This document shows, in pieces, positions 15,369 to 15,799 of a DNA stretch of 15,799 bases. Below the pieces are notes generated by a model. That model was not told the DNA's origin and did no database searches. It saw only the letters and a program-made list of their open reading frames with translations. The position numbers were made by a program, and so were the translations under genes. Position 1 is the first letter of the stretch, and each line of letters begins with the position of its first letter. The DNA comes from Phascolarctobacterium sp. (GTDB lineage: Bacteria > Bacillota > Negativicutes > Acidaminococcales > Acidaminococcaceae), in NCBI GenBank assembly GCA_004558595.1, contig SFCN01000047.1, positions 1-15,799 on the forward strand, read 5' to 3'.

Positions 15369-15455
15369 TCATTTGGCCAAAACATACTTTCCGCCCTCAC
15401 CATTAAAGTATGCCATGACTACTTTTTTCTTGAGTTCAAAATCATACTTAGTCAT
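15369..15455 (-). pseudogene. IS3-family transposase OrfA fragment (first 28 codons)
   Basis: The frame from ATG 15455 to TGA 15369 reads MTKYDFELKKKVVMAYFNGE and then GGKYVLAK. This matches the start of the helix-turn-helix OrfA of IS3-family (IS150-like) elements, which typically run on as a 100-170 residue protein. After LAK the frame stops and the following bases belong to the radical SAM upstream region, so the rest of the element, including OrfB with its DDE domain, is gone. The IS end with its inverted repeat is directly upstream (15461-15511). Recognised from memory of the family; not searched. Confidence 0.75.
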
Positions 15456-15460
15456 AAAAA

Positions 15461-15511
15461 TACTGACCCCCAAATGATAGATTTCTAGTCTAACATTCGG
15501 GGGTCAGTACA
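15461..15511 (-). mobile_element. Left end of an IS3-family element with subterminal inverted repeat
   Basis: Reading on the minus strand the end begins TGTACTGACCCCCGAATG. TACTGACCCCCAAATG (15461-15476) and CATTCGGGGGTCAGTA (15494-15509) are inverse copies with 15 of 16 matches around a 17-base loop. The TG start and run of C's fit IS150-group ends, and placement just before orfA fits the left end. The hairpin would block transcription entering orfA from outside, a known feature of some IS elements. The opposite end is not in the window. Confidence 0.7.
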
Positions 15512-15600
15512 ATTGCGGTTGTGCTTTTTTTATACTACATTTGTCTTATAAAAGGGAAGTGTAGATGCGATATTGTCTAACTGTTGGACGTGCGGTGCTT

Positions 15601-15799
15601 TTAGAACAGCCACTGAGCGCCGATGCCGCCGCCGATGCCACGTTGCTTGCCCATAGCGCCGTTCAGGTTGAAGTCCAGGGTCAGGTTCTTGCCTGCATTG
15701 AGCTTGTAGCCTGCTTCCACGATGGCGCTGTGGCCCTGCAGGGAGGGAGTGGGAGCGCTATAGCCGTTGATGGCTGCCTTAGCGTCGCCGCCAAATTCA
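15601..15799 (-). CDS. Autotransporter outer-membrane beta-barrel, C-terminal fragment
   Basis: Only the last 65 codons lie in the window; the rest continues past the right edge. The visible part reads as alternating beta strands (HSAIVEAGYKLNAGKNLTLD, then LNLNGAMGKQRGIGGGIGAQWLF) and ends in a terminal Phe, the signal used by the BAM complex to insert barrels in the outer membrane. This is the C-terminal autotransporter barrel typical of type V secretion proteins and found in many Negativicutes. The passenger domain, and so the function, cannot be seen. The IS3 remnant lies about 90 bp after its stop. No clear terminator is seen in 15512-15600. Confidence 0.85.
   Translation of the reverse strand, partial: EFGGDAKAAINGYSAPTPSLQGHSAIVEAGYKLNAGKNLTLDFNLNGAMGKQRGIGGGIGAQWLF

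Noticed and set aside
1..15799. CRISPR array, tRNA or rRNA genes, defence genes or a complete transposon
   Set aside because: No regularly spaced direct repeats, no cloverleaf or rRNA-like sequence, and no intact transposase or nuclease gene were seen; only the IS3 end remains.

Overview
The window reads as chromosomal DNA from an anaerobic diderm Firmicute, most likely a Negativicutes member (an Acidaminococcaceae/Phascolarctobacterium-like gut organism is my best guess, not provable here). The reasons are a Firmicutes-style gene set with strong AGGAGG ribosome sites and AT-rich spacers, combined with an outer-membrane autotransporter beta-barrel ending in the typical W-L-F at the right edge, plus a heterodisulfide-reductase-type electron-transfer operon.

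Layout. 1-2208 (minus): hdrB-hdrC-hdrA, a tightly coupled operon with hdrA cut by the left edge. 2392-3795 (minus): a sodium/proton amino-acid symporter (AGCS family) with its own terminator and -10 box. 4003-4551 (minus): a small secreted periplasmic protein of unknown role. 4694-5839 (plus): a membrane acyltransferase-3 protein, converging through a bidirectional terminator on a minus-strand unit of a DUF815 AAA-type ATPase (6367-7686), a possible 40-residue small protein (6199-6321) and a STAS-domain anti-sigma-antagonist-like protein (5922-6227). 7687-8256 is the largest spacer (about 570 bp); it has no credible gene but contains inverted repeats and a stretch open in several frames, and resembles a dispersed non-coding repeat. 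8257-12267 (minus): methionine aminopeptidase with an N-terminal SEC-C zinc motif, then a nucleobase permease, then adenine deaminase, probably read in that order. 12473-14257 (plus): a DedA membrane protein and a PLP-dependent L-threonine-aldolase-type enzyme, separated by a 10-bp inverted repeat. 14322-15236 (minus): a TIGR01212/YhcC-type radical SAM protein. 15369-15511: a solo end of an IS3-family insertion sequence with only the first 28 codons of orfA. 15601-15799 (minus): the last 65 codons of an autotransporter.

How the parts work together. The permease and adenine deaminase form an evident purine-salvage pair (uptake of nucleobase, then adenine to hypoxanthine plus ammonia). HdrABC would move electrons between ferredoxin/NADH-like carriers and a thiol or other acceptor, with the partner outside the window. 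The AGCS symporter and threonine aldolase both fit amino-acid use by an anaerobe but are separate transcription units.

I see no CRISPR array, tRNA, rRNA, defence island or complete mobile element. I found no convincing undescribed system; the best leads are the DUF815/40-aa/STAS operon, the 570-bp spacer element and the IS3 remnant.
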